Assembly: GCF_013822155.1 (NCBI RefSeq)
Contig: NZ_PNJW01000005.1
Span: forward strand, 29,915 to 93,914
Source: Flavobacterium sp.
Lineage (GTDB): Bacteria; Bacteroidota; Bacteroidia; Flavobacteriales; Flavobacteriaceae
Direction of reading: 5' to 3'
Length of the DNA stretch: 64,000 nt
The notes beneath the pieces are model-generated. The model worked only from the letters and a program-made list of their open reading frames with translations, made no database searches and was not told the origin of the DNA. Position 1 is the stretch's first letter. Each line of letters opens with the position of its first letter. Both the position numbers and the translations under genes were made by a program. Shown here piece after piece: positions 54,159-62,967 of the stretch.

Positions 54159-54818
54159 ATGTTAGAAATAACAAATTATATCAATAACGACTTCAAACCT
54201 TTTGACAGTGGAGAGAAAATAAACTATGTTCAGGATTTTTTTGCTGACTTGACTTTTTCTCATTTCCCTGTTGTAGAGGAAAGTATTTATATTGGAAGTA
54301 TTGCTGCCGATGATGTGGTTACTTTTGAAACACAAAAATCGATTAAAGATTATCGATTCACTTTAGAAGGTTTTTTTGCACGAACTAATATGATATGGTT
54401 AGACGTGTTAGAAGTTTTTGCTCAAAATAACACTAATTTAATTCCGGTTTTAGACGATCAAAATAAATATGTTGGTTATTATGAACTCAATGACATTGTT
54501 CAGTTTTTTGCTGAAACTCCTTTTTTAAGAGAACAAGGAGGTATTATTATCGTAAAAAAACCATTGAATGATTTTTCCATGAGTCAGATAACTCAAATTG
54601 TAGAAACAAACAACGGAAAAATATTAGGCCTTTTTATTTCTGAAGCTACTACCGAATTTGTTCAGGTGACTATCAAAATCACTTTGGGCGGAATGAATGA
54701 AATCATTCAAACTTTTCGAAGGTATAATTATGAAATCATTTCTGAGCATCAGGAAGATACCTATTTGAGTAATTTAAAAGAACGTTCAGAATATTTAGAC
54801 AAATATCTTAATATCTAA
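54159..54818 (+). CDS. CBS-domain protein linked to nadK
   Basis: A 219-residue soluble protein with two CBS halves: VEESIYIGSIAADDVVTFE (about 40-58) and FAQNNTNLIPVLDDQNKYVGYYELNDIVQF (about 85-115). A C-terminal ACT-like part (about 130-205) contains IVETNNGKILGLFIS and VQVTIKITLGGMNEIIQTFRRYNYEI. CBS pairs bind adenosine nucleotides and regulate partners. The gene lies three bases before nadK and is conserved there in flavobacteria as far as I recall, so regulation of NAD phosphorylation by nucleotide level is a reasonable inference, without direct evidence. Confidence 0.85.
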   Translation: MLEITNYINNDFKPFDSGEKINYVQDFFADLTFSHFPVVEESIYIGSIAADDVVTFETQKSIKDYRFTLEGFFARTNMIWLDVLEVFAQNNTNLIPVLDDQNKYVGYYELNDIVQFFAETPFLREQGGIIIVKKPLNDFSMSQITQIVETNNGKILGLFISEATTEFVQVTIKITLGGMNEIIQTFRRYNYEIISEHQEDTYLSNLKERSEYLDKYLNI

Positions 54819-54821
54819 ACT

Positions 54822-55706
54822 ATGAAGATTGCTATTTTTGGACAATATTATCAAAACGATACCCGCCCAATTATTAAAGACATTTTCGTTTTTTTTAATA
54901 GTAACAATGTTGAATTAGTCATAGAAGAATCTTTTCTGAAAATATTGTATGAAGAAGAAATAGTTAAAAAAGAGTATAAAACTTTTGCCACTTATAAAGA
55001 TTTAAACAGCAGTTTTGACCTTTTAATCAGTATTGGTGGTGATGGTACAATTTTGAGAGCTATTACCTACGTTCGGAATTCAGGTATTCCCATAATAGGC
55101 GTTAATGCGGGAAGGTTAGGGTTTTTAGCTAAAGTTCAAAAAGAAAATATCGAAACTTTTTTACAATTAATTTTAGATAAAAATTATACGGTCTCTAAAA
55201 GAACCCTTTTAAGCATAGAAAGCAACCCTAAAAATGATGAAATTAAAGAAATAAATTTCGCTCTTAATGAAATTTCCGTCAGTAGAAAAGATACGACATC
55301 GATGATTACGGTGGAAACTTATTTAAACGGCGAATACTTGACTTCATATTGGGCTGATGGATTAATTATCTCCACTCCAACAGGCTCCACCGGATATTCA
55401 TTAAGCTGTGGCGGACCGGTTTTAACGCCTGATGTGAAAAGTTTTGTTATTACTCCAATAGCTCCTCATAATCTTAATGCTCGTCCATTAGTAATACCCG
55501 ATAAAACTGAAATAGTACTAAAAGTATCCGGAAGAGAAGCACACTATTTAGTTTCATTAGACAGCAGAATCGCCACTATGAATAACGAAACCATTTTAAC
55601 CATAAAAAAAACACCTTTTAAAATTAACATGGTTGAAATTCAGGATGAAACCTTTTTAAAAACGCTCAGAAACAAACTTTTGTGGGGTATGGACAAGCGA
55701 AATTAA
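54822..55706 (+). CDS. nadK: NAD kinase
   Basis: Phosphorylates NAD to NADP in the cytoplasm. It has 294 residues, normal for bacterial NadK. The diagnostic motifs are GGDGTIL (about 71-77) and NAGRLGFLAK (about 94-103), followed by the NE/D loop ALNEISVSR, then SYWADGLIISTPTGSTGYSLSCGGP (about 180-205) with the conserved GSTGYSLS, and the late IAPHNLNARP segment. It starts three bases after the CBS gene. The rightward cluster continues, after a promoter at 55799, with the DUF6089 gene and uppS-bamA. Confidence 0.95.
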   Translation: MKIAIFGQYYQNDTRPIIKDIFVFFNSNNVELVIEESFLKILYEEEIVKKEYKTFATYKDLNSSFDLLISIGGDGTILRAITYVRNSGIPIIGVNAGRLGFLAKVQKENIETFLQLILDKNYTVSKRTLLSIESNPKNDEIKEINFALNEISVSRKDTTSMITVETYLNGEYLTSYWADGLIISTPTGSTGYSLSCGGPVLTPDVKSFVITPIAPHNLNARPLVIPDKTEIVLKVSGREAHYLVSLDSRIATMNNETILTIKKTPFKINMVEIQDETFLKTLRNKLLWGMDKRN

Positions 55707-55798
55707 CGGTTAATTGTCAAAATATATCTTCTCTTCTATACTACTACCCTTTTATTTCCGTTTTTTTTGAAATTAATTTGTGATAAATAAGCAAATAG

Positions 55799-55831
55799 TT
55801 GACTTTTACCTAGTCATATTTGTTATATTTG
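55799..55831 (+). promoter_or_regulatory. Promoter of the DUF6089-uppS-bamA-skp cluster
   Basis: TTG at 55799-55801 and TATATTTG at 55824-55831 with 22 bases between them, matching the Bacteroidetes consensus. The box ends 18 bases before the ATG at 55850. Confidence 0.7.
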
Positions 55832-55849
55832 CACGCTATTTCAAAACGG

Positions 55850-56533
55850 ATGAATAGATTAGTGTTTTTATTGTTTTTTATGATATCAAGTACTGTACTT
55901 AAAGCCCAAATTAATGAAATTGGTGTTTTTTTAGGTGGCAGTAATTACATTGGTGATGTTGGTCCCACAAATTATATTGCTCCTAACGACATTGCAATAG
56001 GATTTATGTATAAATGGAACAGAAGTACCCGCCATACTTATCGTTTTTCTTATACTTATGGCCAATTATCGTCAAACGATGCCGATTCAGATGTTCCGGA
56101 TAGAAATTTGAGAGGGTTAAGTTTTGAAAATAAAGTAAATGAGTTTTCTGCCGGATTGGAATTTAATTTTTTTGATTTTGATTTGCATAAATTAAGCTCT
56201 CAATTTACGCCCTATGTTTACACCGGTATTAGTTATTTTTCATATAAAGAATTATTTTATATCGATAACGAAGTGAAAGAAGATTATACAGAAGGTGCAT
56301 TAGCAATTCCTATCGTTTTAGGTGTAAAAGCAAAATTAAACAGAAGATTTATAATTGGTTTAGAAGCCGGTGCCCGATATACCTTTACAGATAATTTAGA
56401 CGGGAGCAATCCGAAAAATGAAAATTTGAACACATTGAAATTTGGAAATATAAACAGCAATGATTGGTATGTATTTACCGGATTTACATTAACCTATACT
56501 TTTGGGGAAAACCCTTGTTTTTGTCCGCAATAA
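55850..56533 (+). CDS. DUF6089-type outer-membrane barrel protein
   Basis: A 227-residue protein with signal peptide (MNRLVFLL to TVLKAQ) and the conserved opening INEIGVFLGGSNYIGDVG, which marks the Bacteroidetes DUF6089 family. Eight alternating strands suggest a small barrel, with YRFSYTYGQLSSNDADS, TPYVYTGISYF, FIIGLEAGARYTF and the final TGFTLTYTFGENPCFCPQ. The start is the ATG ten codons inside the open frame, right after the promoter. A terminal Cys pair (CFC) is unusual for a barrel end. Its stop overlaps nothing, but the uppS ATG begins two bases later. Function is unknown; the link with bamA suggests outer-membrane assembly. Confidence 0.8.
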   Translation: MNRLVFLLFFMISSTVLKAQINEIGVFLGGSNYIGDVGPTNYIAPNDIAIGFMYKWNRSTRHTYRFSYTYGQLSSNDADSDVPDRNLRGLSFENKVNEFSAGLEFNFFDFDLHKLSSQFTPYVYTGISYFSYKELFYIDNEVKEDYTEGALAIPIVLGVKAKLNRRFIIGLEAGARYTFTDNLDGSNPKNENLNTLKFGNINSNDWYVFTGFTLTYTFGENPCFCPQ

Positions 56534-56534
56534 A

Positions 56535-57275
56535 ATGACCTTAGAAGACCAAATAAATAAAAACAACTTACCAAAACATCTAGCCATCATCATGGATGGT
56601 AATGGTCGTTGGGCTAAACAAAAGGGCTTGCTTCGGGCTTTAGGTCATGAAAGTGGTACAAAAGCAGTTCGCGAAACAGTAGAATCTTGTGCTAAATTAG
56701 GTATCCAAAATTTGACTTTATATGCTTTTTCAACAGAAAACTGGAATCGCCCTAAATTAGAAGTGGACACTTTAATGAATTTATTGATCAAATCATTGAA
56801 AGATGAATTGAAAACACTTCAAAAAAATGAAATTAAGCTGAACTCTATTGGCAATTTATCGCTCTTACCGAAGTCAGCACAAAAAGAACTTTTAGAAGTC
56901 ATTAACAAAACCAAAGAAAATAACCGCATGACTTTAACTTTAGCTTTAAGCTATGGATCCAGAGAGGAATTGGTTTCAGCTATAAAAGTGATCAGTGATA
57001 AAGTTAAAAATAATATAATTTCGTCAGAAACTATTGATGAAACGATTATTAATCAACATCTTTACACACACAATTTACCGGATGTTGATTTATTGATTAG
57101 AACCAGTGGAGAACATCGAATAAGTAATTTTTTACTATGGCAGATTGCCTATGCCGAATTATATTTTACAGATGTTTTATGGCCTGATTTTAGAGAAGAA
57201 AATTTATATGAAGCTATTATTAGTTATCAAAAAAGAGAACGTAGGTTTGGAAAAACAAGTGAACAGATTAAATAA
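56535..57275 (+). CDS. uppS: Isoprenyl transferase (undecaprenyl diphosphate synthase)
   Basis: Makes the undecaprenyl diphosphate carrier for peptidoglycan and glycan assembly by cis-addition of isopentenyl units. The 246-residue product starts at MTLEDQINK. The conserved motifs are HLAIIMDGNGRWAKQKG (about 14-30, with the catalytic Asp), GHESGTKAVRE, LYAFSTENWNRP and DLLIRTSGEHRISNFLLWQIAYAELYF, followed by WPDF. It depends on isoprenoid units from the mevalonate genes at the left of the window. Its ATG is separated by one base from the preceding stop. The bamA frame overlaps or directly follows its 3' end. Confidence 0.95.
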   Translation: MTLEDQINKNNLPKHLAIIMDGNGRWAKQKGLLRALGHESGTKAVRETVESCAKLGIQNLTLYAFSTENWNRPKLEVDTLMNLLIKSLKDELKTLQKNEIKLNSIGNLSLLPKSAQKELLEVINKTKENNRMTLTLALSYGSREELVSAIKVISDKVKNNIISSETIDETIINQHLYTHNLPDVDLLIRTSGEHRISNFLLWQIAYAELYFTDVLWPDFREENLYEAIISYQKRERRFGKTSEQIK

Positions 57276-59922
57276 AACAGTAGTATTGAGAAATATTACT
57301 TCCTTTTTTGCAATACTTCTATTAGGAAGTATTTTTCAGGTAAATGCACAAAACACTACTCCTTATGAAAGGGGGTCCCAGTATATTCTAGGAGATGTTC
57401 AAGTAACCGGTAAATTAAGCTTTAATCAGCAAACCGTTATCACTTTTGCCGGATTGGAAAAAGGACAAAAAGTTATTGTTCCCGGTGAAGAAATCAGTTC
57501 AGCCATTAAAAAACTTGGTAAATTAGGGCTTTTCAGCGATATTGATGTTTACATTAATGAAATTAGAGGCGACAGTATTTTTTTAGAACTAAGCTTGGTT
57601 GAACTTCCCAAATTAAGTGAAGTAAAAATTGTTGGTTTAAAAAAGAATAAAAATGAGGAGCTTTTAAAAGAGCTGGCTTTAACCAAAGGCAAAGTTGTAA
57701 ATGAAAATTTACTGACTACTTCTAAAAACTTTATTGAGAAAAAATTCCAAAAAGACGGTTTTTACAATACAAAAGTTTTCGCCACTATTACTCCAGATAC
57801 AACCAATGGAAATGAGGTAAAAATGCTCATTAATGTGGACAAAGGCACCAAAGTTAAAATTTCCAGTATCACCATTGAAGGCAATGTAACTCAGACCGAA
57901 AAAAACGTAAAGAGTGCGATGAAAAACACTAAAGAGCAGTCTTTTTTTCGTTTTTGGAAATCATCTAAATTTATTCAACAGGAATACAACGAAGATTTAG
58001 TAAACATTGTTAACAAGTACAAAACTGTTGGTTATCGGGATGCCCGTATTGTTTACGACAGTGTTAAATACAAAAAAGAAGACAATACTATTGCCATCAA
58101 ATTAAAAATAGAAGAAGGTAGGAAATATTACTTTGGAAATATTAAGTTTTTAGGAAACACCATTTACACCGACCAAGGCTTAAACCGTGTTTTAGGAATT
58201 AAAAAAGGTGAAACATATAATGGCGTATTGCTTCAGGATCGCATTGCAAACAAAAAGAATCCTGATGCAGAAGACATTACAAACTTATACCAAAACAATG
58301 GTTATCTTTTTTCCACCATAAATCCGGTAGAAGTTCGCACAGCAAATGACACTATTGATTTTGAAATCAGAATTATGGAAGGCCCTCTAGCCTATTTTAA
58401 TAAAATTACCGTTGTTGGAAACGACAAAACGAATGACCATGTAATTTATCGAGAATTACGCACAAAACCAGGTCAGAAATATAGTAAAGATGCTTTAATT
58501 AGAACCATTCGGGAAATTGGACAGTTGGGCTTTTTTGACCCTGAGGCTATTGATCCCAAGTTTAAAAATGTAGATGCCTCAGCAGGAACGGTTGATATTG
58601 AATATAACTTAGTTGAAAAAGGCTCCAGTCAAATTGAGCTTCAAGGAGGTTATGGTGGAGGCGGCTTCATTGGAACTTTAGGTCTTTCCTTTAACAACTT
58701 TTCTATTCGAAATGTTTTTAACAAAGAAGCCTATAAACCTTTACCAATGGGTGACGGGCAAAAAATGTCATTACGATTACAAGGAAGTACCTATTTTCAA
58801 ACCTACAGTTTAACTTTTTCTGAACCCTGGTTTGGCGGCAGAAAACCAATGCAGTTTTCTACTTCCTTATCCTACAGTAAACAGTTTTTAAATAATTATC
58901 AAACAAATGATGTAGATAAAAGTAGAAGTTTTAATATCACCTCTATTGCTGTTGGGACTGCAAAAAGATTGAAAGTGCCGGATGATTTCTTTTTACTTTC
59001 ACAAGGATTAAGTTTACAATATTATGATTTGAATAATTATTCTACTTCATTGTTTACTTTTCCTAACGGTTCTTCCCGAAATCTATCCTATTTTATTTCC
59101 TTAAGCAGAAACAATAAAGGAGTGAATCCAATTTTCCCTGTTTATGGTTCTGAGTTTTCAATATCGGCTAAATTCTCTCCACCTTATTCATTATTCAATA
59201 ATGTAGATTACAAAGATTTACCCAACCAGGAAGAATATAAAGTAAAAACGACAGAAGTAATTCCAGACCCAAATACAGGGGATGATATGCCGATTGGAAC
59301 CTATCTTGATGATTCTGGCAATCCGGTGGAAAATTACCAAGATGCTGCTGTTGACCAAGGAAAAGTGGATCAAAAAGCTTTCTATTGGTTAGAATTTTAT
59401 AAAATTAAATTAAAAGGAGACTGGTATACTAAACTTGCCGGGAAAAATCAAAATGCTCTAGTATTAAGAACATTAGGAGAATTTGGTTATTTGGGAGCTT
59501 ACAACCAAGACAGAGGTGTGATTCCATTTGAGCGTTTCTTTTTAGGAGGTGATGGTTTAGCGAATTATTCATTAGATGGTAGAGATGTTATTCAATTAAG
59601 AGGCTATCCGAATTTATCGCTTTCAGGAACAGATGGTGGAGTAATTTACAATAAATTTTCAATGGAATTACGATATCCATTAACACTAAAATCCGCAGCC
59701 TCCATCTATATGCTTACTTTTGCAGAAGCAGGAGCTTCATTTAATTCATTACAGGAATACAATCCATTTGTGATGCAACGCTCAGCCGGTTTTGGTTTAA
59801 GAGTCTTCATGCCAGCCTTTGGATTATTAGGAATTGATTTCGGCTATGGTTTTGATGCTGTGCCAGGACAAACACAAAAAAATGGCTGGGAAACACATTT
59901 TATCATTGGACAACAATTTTAA
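57259..59922 (+). CDS. bamA: Outer-membrane protein assembly factor BamA
   Basis: Omp85 protein that inserts beta-barrels into the outer membrane. Signal peptide (SFFAILLLGSIFQVNAQ), five POTRA domains (about residues 60-480 in the longest frame), then a 16-strand barrel with GGYGGGGFIGTLGLSFNNFSIRN and the VGRRFR-like region (FFLGGDGLANYSLDGRDVIQLRGYP), ending in FIIGQQF with terminal Phe. There is no suitable ATG: an upstream Met (57208) lies inside uppS, so I chose GTG at 57259, and TTG at 57286 would give the neatest signal peptide, 10 bases after the uppS stop. The total length of about 890 aa is normal for Bacteroidetes. Two Skp-type chaperone genes follow. Confidence 0.95.
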   Translation: MNRLNKTVVLRNITSFFAILLLGSIFQVNAQNTTPYERGSQYILGDVQVTGKLSFNQQTVITFAGLEKGQKVIVPGEEISSAIKKLGKLGLFSDIDVYINEIRGDSIFLELSLVELPKLSEVKIVGLKKNKNEELLKELALTKGKVVNENLLTTSKNFIEKKFQKDGFYNTKVFATITPDTTNGNEVKMLINVDKGTKVKISSITIEGNVTQTEKNVKSAMKNTKEQSFFRFWKSSKFIQQEYNEDLVNIVNKYKTVGYRDARIVYDSVKYKKEDNTIAIKLKIEEGRKYYFGNIKFLGNTIYTDQGLNRVLGIKKGETYNGVLLQDRIANKKNPDAEDITNLYQNNGYLFSTINPVEVRTANDTIDFEIRIMEGPLAYFNKITVVGNDKTNDHVIYRELRTKPGQKYSKDALIRTIREIGQLGFFDPEAIDPKFKNVDASAGTVDIEYNLVEKGSSQIELQGGYGGGGFIGTLGLSFNNFSIRNVFNKEAYKPLPMGDGQKMSLRLQGSTYFQTYSLTFSEPWFGGRKPMQFSTSLSYSKQFLNNYQTNDVDKSRSFNITSIAVGTAKRLKVPDDFFLLSQGLSLQYYDLNNYSTSLFTFPNGSSRNLSYFISLSRNNKGVNPIFPVYGSEFSISAKFSPPYSLFNNVDYKDLPNQEEYKVKTTEVIPDPNTGDDMPIGTYLDDSGNPVENYQDAAVDQGKVDQKAFYWLEFYKIKLKGDWYTKLAGKNQNALVLRTLGEFGYLGAYNQDRGVIPFERFFLGGDGLANYSLDGRDVIQLRGYPNLSLSGTDGGVIYNKFSMELRYPLTLKSAASIYMLTFAEAGASFNSLQEYNPFVMQRSAGFGLRVFMPAFGLLGIDFGYGFDAVPGQTQKNGWETHFIIGQQF

Positions 59923-59962
59923 TTGTTAATTTCTGTTATATTTACATTATAATTTATAAAAT

Positions 59963-61003
59963 ATGAAGAAATTAATTTTTTTACTGTTTTTAACTCTTAC
60001 AAGTGCCTCTATCGAAGCACAGTCAAGAGGTATTAGAATTGGTTATATTGATATGGAATACATACTTCAAAATGTTCCTGACTATACTGAAGCTAAAAAT
60101 CAATTAGAACAAAAAGCTCAAAAGTGGAAATTAGATATTGAGACCAAAAAAAATGAAATCAATACCTTAAAAGAGGCTTTAAATAACGAAAAAGTACTTT
60201 TAACCAAAGAATTAATCGAAGAAAGAGAAGAAGAAATTACCTTTCTTGAAAATGAACTTTTAGCTTATCAACAAAAAAGATTTGGACCAACCGGCGATTT
60301 GGTTGTTCAAAAAGCTGTTCTAGTAAAACCCATACAAGATCAGGTTTTTACTGCTGTACAAGACATTGCTGAAGTAAAAAAATATGATTTTATATTAGAC
60401 AAATCTTCTGATTTAACTATCCTTTTTGCTGCTAAAAGACATGATATCAGTGACCAGGTTATTCGATCTTTAACCAGAGCTTCTAAAAGAGAGCAAATGA
60501 GTAAAAAAGAACTCAAAGCATTAGAAGAAAAAGAACGCATTCAAGATTATGCCGAAGATGTTAATCCTGATAAAGAAGCTCGAAAAAAGATTCTTGAAGA
60601 CAGACAAAAACAACGTGATAGTATCATCGAATCCCGAAAATCACTCGCAGAACAAAAGAAAAAAGATTTTGAGGATAAACGGAAAAAACTAATTGAAGAA
60701 CGGGCAGCAAAAAAGAATGGCACAGTTTCTGATAAAGACAAACAAGTAAACGCTGAAGAAGGTTCTGAAACAACTGATAAATCTGCGGAAGCCGTTGAAG
60801 AAAAAAGCAAATCTGACGAGCCAAAAACAGATGCCGCTGAGACAAAGAAAAAAGCGGAAGAAGAAAGACAAAAAAAATTAGACGAACGCAAAAAACAGCT
60901 TGAAGAAAGAAAACAAAAAATATTAGCCGACCGTGAAGCTGCTAAAAAAGCAAAAGAAGAAAAACAAAACGAAAACAAAGAAGAAAACAAAAACAATAAT
61001 TAA
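59963..61003 (+). CDS. OmpH/Skp-like periplasmic chaperone with long charged tail
   Basis: A 346-residue protein. Signal peptide (ending SASIEAQ), then a Skp/OmpH domain (about 20-175) with IGYIDMEYILQNVPDYTEAKNQLEQ and the long coiled coil KKNEINTLKEALNNEKVLLTKELIEEREEEI. This domain should hold unfolded outer-membrane proteins delivered to BamA. It ends at about 175 with ILFAAKRHDISDQVIRSL. The rest (about 176-346) is extremely Lys/Glu/Arg-rich and predicted to be a long helix without hydrophobic core, roughly doubling the normal Skp length of about 160-170 aa. It lies 40 bases after bamA and 15 before a shorter paralogue. Confidence 0.9.
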   Translation: MKKLIFLLFLTLTSASIEAQSRGIRIGYIDMEYILQNVPDYTEAKNQLEQKAQKWKLDIETKKNEINTLKEALNNEKVLLTKELIEEREEEITFLENELLAYQQKRFGPTGDLVVQKAVLVKPIQDQVFTAVQDIAEVKKYDFILDKSSDLTILFAAKRHDISDQVIRSLTRASKREQMSKKELKALEEKERIQDYAEDVNPDKEARKKILEDRQKQRDSIIESRKSLAEQKKKDFEDKRKKLIEERAAKKNGTVSDKDKQVNAEEGSETTDKSAEAVEEKSKSDEPKTDAAETKKKAEEERQKKLDERKKQLEERKQKILADREAAKKAKEEKQNENKEENKNNN

Positions 61004-61018
61004 TTATAATAACTAGAA

Positions 61019-61522
61019 ATGATGAAACAAATTAAGACTTTATTAATTGCTACTTTTTTATTTATTGGTGCCAGCCAATCTATTTCAGCTCAATCAAAAA
61101 TAGCTCACGTTGATACTAATGAATTGATAAGCAAAATGCCTGCAATGATTGAAGCTCAAAAACAATTAGAAAATTTGAGTAAACAATATGATGCTGAATT
61201 TAAAACAATGGCAGATGAATATTATGCTAAATTGAAAAAATATGACGAGGAATCATCTACTGTTACAGCAAAAGTAAATGAAGACAGAGCAAAAGAAGTA
61301 CAAGACATGGAAAAAAGAATCCGTGACTACAGAGAAACTGCTCAAAAAGAATTACAAAAAAAGGAATCTGATTTGGCTAAACCATTAATGGATAAAATCA
61401 AAGCTTCGATAGCAAAAGTTGGTAAAGCAAAAGGTTTCAACTATGTAATAGATGTGAACTCAGCTATTTTTGCTGATGGAACAGACTTAACTTCTGATGT
61501 AAAAAAAGATTTAGGTTTTTAA
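61019..61522 (+). CDS. OmpH/Skp-family periplasmic chaperone
   Basis: A 167-residue Skp-like chaperone of normal length. Signal peptide (ending SISAQ), then the conserved opening KIAHVDTNELISKMPAMIEAQKQLENLS, a coiled coil (YDAEFKTMADEYYAKLKKYDEE through KRIRDYRETAQKELQKKES) and the C-terminal strand-turn GKAKGFNYVIDVNSAIFADGTDLT. It lies 15 bases after the long paralogue, so both are co-transcribed with bamA. ATG codons at 61019 and 61022 are adjacent; the first is used. A terminator follows 26 bases after the stop. Confidence 0.94.
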   Translation: MMKQIKTLLIATFLFIGASQSISAQSKIAHVDTNELISKMPAMIEAQKQLENLSKQYDAEFKTMADEYYAKLKKYDEESSTVTAKVNEDRAKEVQDMEKRIRDYRETAQKELQKKESDLAKPLMDKIKASIAKVGKAKGFNYVIDVNSAIFADGTDLTSDVKKDLGF

Positions 61523-61547
61523 TTCTTAAACTTAAAATACATAATTA

Positions 61548-61588
61548 AAAACTGCTCACCCAAAATAACGGGATATGAGCAGTTTTTT
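61548..61588 (+). terminator. Terminator of the bamA-skp operon
   Basis: AAAACTGCTCA pairs with TGAGCAGTTTT, an 11-base perfect stem around a 17-base loop, followed by T residues. Confidence 0.85.
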
Positions 61589-61603
61589 ATTTATTTTTGA
61601 TAC

Positions 61604-62380
61604 ATGGTTAATAATAATCCCATAGGCCTTTTTGATTCAGGAGTTGGAGGAACCTCTATTTGGAAAGAGATTCACGCACTGCTTCCTCATGAAAACACAA
61701 TCTATCTCGCGGATAGTAAAAATGCACCTTATGGTCAGAAATCAAAAGAAGAAATTATTGCGTTAAGTAAAAAAAACACTGAATTTCTTTTGAACAAAAA
61801 TGCTAAAATTATTGTAGTCGCTTGCAATACTGCAACTACGAATGCTATTAAAGAACTTAGAGCCTGTTATAAAGTGCCTTTTATAGGAATTGAACCGGCA
61901 ATTAAACCCGCAGCAAATAATTCTGAAACACATACCATTGGTGTCTTGGCAACAAAAGGCACGTTGAGTAGCGAATTATTTAATCAAACGGTGCTCAATT
62001 ATCCCAATACAAAAATAATAGAACAAATTGGTTATGGATTGGTTTCGTTGATAGAAGAGGGTAATATTGAATCTAAAGAAATGACTCAATTACTCCATGA
62101 TTATTTGAATCCTATGGTAAAAGAAAATATTGATTATCTTGTGTTAGGCTGCAGTCATTATCCTTATTTAATACCACAAATAAAAAAAATATTGCCCAAT
62201 CATATCAAAATAATTGATTCCGGAGAAGCTGTAGCCCGTCAAACCAAAAACATTCTTTCAGAAAAAGTAGGTTTAAGCGATACAAAAAAAAGTAAACAAC
62301 TATTTTACACGAATTCAAACCCAATAGTACTAAAAAATATAATTGGTGGAAAACACACAATTATTGAAGAAAACTTTTAA
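61604..62380 (+). CDS. murI: Glutamate racemase
   Basis: Converts L- to D-glutamate for peptidoglycan synthesis. It has 258 residues. The conserved blocks are IGLFDSGVGGTSIW (about 6-19), IYLADSKNAPYGQKS, VVACNTATTNA with the first catalytic Cys (about 73), GIEPAIKPA, and VLGCSHYPYL with the second Cys (about 185). It starts 15 bases after the Skp terminator; a TATTTTTG box at 61592-61599 could be a -7 element, which would give an almost leaderless mRNA, but the T-rich terminator makes this uncertain. It overlaps the converging gene by four bases at the 3' end. Confidence 0.95.
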   Translation: MVNNNPIGLFDSGVGGTSIWKEIHALLPHENTIYLADSKNAPYGQKSKEEIIALSKKNTEFLLNKNAKIIVVACNTATTNAIKELRACYKVPFIGIEPAIKPAANNSETHTIGVLATKGTLSSELFNQTVLNYPNTKIIEQIGYGLVSLIEEGNIESKEMTQLLHDYLNPMVKENIDYLVLGCSHYPYLIPQIKKILPNHIKIIDSGEAVARQTKNILSEKVGLSDTKKSKQLFYTNSNPIVLKNIIGGKHTIIEENF

Positions 62381-62895
62381 TTTTCTTCTTTGAACCAACT
62401 TGAATACATGATATAATTATTTGATATGCGTTCAATTTCACCTGCAAAATCAGACTGATTGATATCCTTCACTTTTTTTGCCGGTACTCCCGCATAAATT
62501 GAACCTGATTCTACTTTAGTATTTTGAGTAACAACAGCACCCGCAGCTATAATGGAATTACTTTCAATCACACAATTATCCATTACTATAGCTCCCATTC
62601 CAATTAACACATTATCATGAATAGTGCAGCCATGAACAATTGCATTGTGACCAATTGAAACATTATTGCCAATAATTGTAGGATGCTTTTTATATGTGCA
62701 ATGAATGATTGCTCCATCTTGAATGTTTACTTTATTGCCAATTTTTATAAAATGTACATCGCCACGAACAACTGCGTTAAACCATACACTACAAGACTGT
62801 CCAAATTGAACATCGCCCACAATAGTAGCATTTTCAGCGACGTAACAATCTTCGGGAATTAAGGGTGATTTACCGTTTACTGTTTTTATTATCAT
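62377..62895 (-). CDS. Gamma-carbonic-anhydrase-like hexapeptide-repeat protein
   Basis: A 172-residue left-handed beta-helix protein of the gamma-CA/PaaY family. Hexapeptide repeats run from about 15 to 145 (ENATIVGDVQFGQ, IGNKVNIQDGAIIHC, IIGNNVSIGHNAIVHGC, IHDNVLIGMGAIVMDN). The metal-binding histidines are probably those in HCTYK, GHNAIVHG and the first HC segment. The C-terminus has the usual helix (YAGVPAKKVKDI and ISNNYIMYSSWFKEEN). Family members bind Zn or Fe, but carbonic anhydrase activity is proven only for a few. It is convergent with murI, and the stop codons overlap by four bases. Confidence 0.9.
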   Translation of the reverse strand: MIIKTVNGKSPLIPEDCYVAENATIVGDVQFGQSCSVWFNAVVRGDVHFIKIGNKVNIQDGAIIHCTYKKHPTIIGNNVSIGHNAIVHGCTIHDNVLIGMGAIVMDNCVIESNSIIAAGAVVTQNTKVESGSIYAGVPAKKVKDINQSDFAGEIERISNNYIMYSSWFKEEN

Positions 62896-62907
62896 AATAC
62901 TTTAGTT

Positions 62908-62946
62908 AAAAAAAATCCCCAAACTTTTTTACAGTAAAGGGATTTT
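62908..62946 (-). terminator. Terminator of the PorP/SprF gene
   Basis: AAAATCCC pairs with GGGATTTT (on the plus strand), with the A run on the left giving a T run on the minus strand. It lies 22 bases after the PorP/SprF stop at 62968. Confidence 0.65.
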
Positions 62947-62967
62947 CATTTATAATTCGTTTTTTAT

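Noticed and set aside
60547..60996. A 149-codon open frame opposite the charged tail of the Skp-like gene
   Set aside because: It is the Phe/Ser-rich shadow of Lys/Glu codons on the other strand; no start context, motif or operon supports it.
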